Shown in pieces: positions 63,811 to 64,000 of a DNA stretch of 64,000 nt (the first letter of the stretch is position 1; every line of letters starts with the position of its first letter). The translations under genes were made by a program, and so were the position numbers. This DNA is from Amphiura filiformis (taxonomy: Eukaryota > Echinodermata > Ophiuroidea > Amphilepidida > Amphiuridae): NCBI RefSeq assembly GCF_039555335.1, contig NC_092642.1, positions 9,310,752 through 9,374,751 of the forward strand, given 5' to 3'. The notes below the pieces were generated by a model. That model did no database searches. It saw only the letters and a list, made by a program, of their open reading frames with translations, and was not told the DNA's origin.

Positions 63811-64000
63811 CTGTAACGAAAAAAACATAAATTATTAGTACCAATTATCAATAAATAATTGAATTTCATCTATACAAGAAAATGTTACCGGCTAAAATTA
63901 CAGGCGACTCACCTCTCCTCCCCGTGCACATGATGTTTATACGTGGTGTATGGATTCTGACATGTGATATGAGGGAACCGCCGGAAGAAGTAGTGCATTG

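Noticed and set aside
63905-64000. Possible penultimate phosphatase exon (donor GAG|GTGAGT on the minus strand at about 63912)
   Set aside because: None of the three frames upstream of the donor resembles a phosphatase domain, so the donor-like site alone is not enough.

Overview
The window looks like a piece of the nuclear genome of a marine invertebrate deuterostome (echinoderm, hemichordate or lancelet grade). Reasons: AT-rich DNA, host genes split by GT-AG introns, bile-acid-transporter and galactose sulfotransferase exons of animal type, and very dense animal-type transposons. One of these is a CR1/L2-like LINE carrying a 2A ribosome-skipping motif, an arrangement known from sea urchin LINEs. 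I cannot name the species. There are no bacterial operons and no CRISPR array.

Host genes occupy little of the sequence. (1) An SLC10-family sodium/bile-acid-type transporter lies on the minus strand in four coding exons (35464-35270, 28908-28715, 27036-26832, 24683-24273). The splice phases agree and give about 334 residues; its introns are full of repeats. (2) A Gal3ST-type galactose 3-O-sulfotransferase lies on the plus strand in three exons (57488-57508, 57840-57922, about 58855-60023). A one-base A insertion in the PAPS-binding loop makes it either a recent pseudogene or an assembly error. (3) The last coding exon of a receptor-type protein tyrosine phosphatase lies on the minus strand at 63810-63727; the rest of that gene is beyond the right edge.

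The rest is mostly mobile DNA. 1-9.3 kb: a broken L1/Tx1-type LINE on the minus strand, ORF2 at the left edge and ORF1 at 8.4-9.3 kb. It is interrupted by a 1,243-bp TTAA-flanked element inside the RT domain, and its two ORFs are separated by a 656-bp palindrome and a tandemly repeated block. 9.8-13.5 kb: a head-to-head, nearly intact CR1/L2-like LINE with hydrophobic N-terminus, 2A, PHD finger, endonuclease and RT. 14.7-23 kb: a field of palindromic MITEs, tRNA-bearing SINE-like units and a Tc1/mariner-related element. 24-35.5 kb: the SLC10 gene, with transposase, Penelope-like and minisatellite debris in its introns. 35.8-42.5 kb: a second LINE with a YVDD RT inside a tRNA-bearing repeat, plus inverted repeats. 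44.6-51.6 kb: a Tc1/mariner-like element split in two by a chromodomain Gypsy element that has lost gag and its 5' LTR. 52-57 kb: palindromes, including a striking 686-bp element whose arms carry eleven copies or near-copies of a 14-bp palindrome. 57-64 kb: a SINE, the sulfotransferase, LINE and possible BEL/Pao scraps, two more fold-back elements and the phosphatase exon.

The recurring theme is nested insertion of inverted-repeat elements flanked by TTAA, TA, 3-bp or 6-bp target duplications. In two places the order of insertion can be read directly from reading frames or from element halves.
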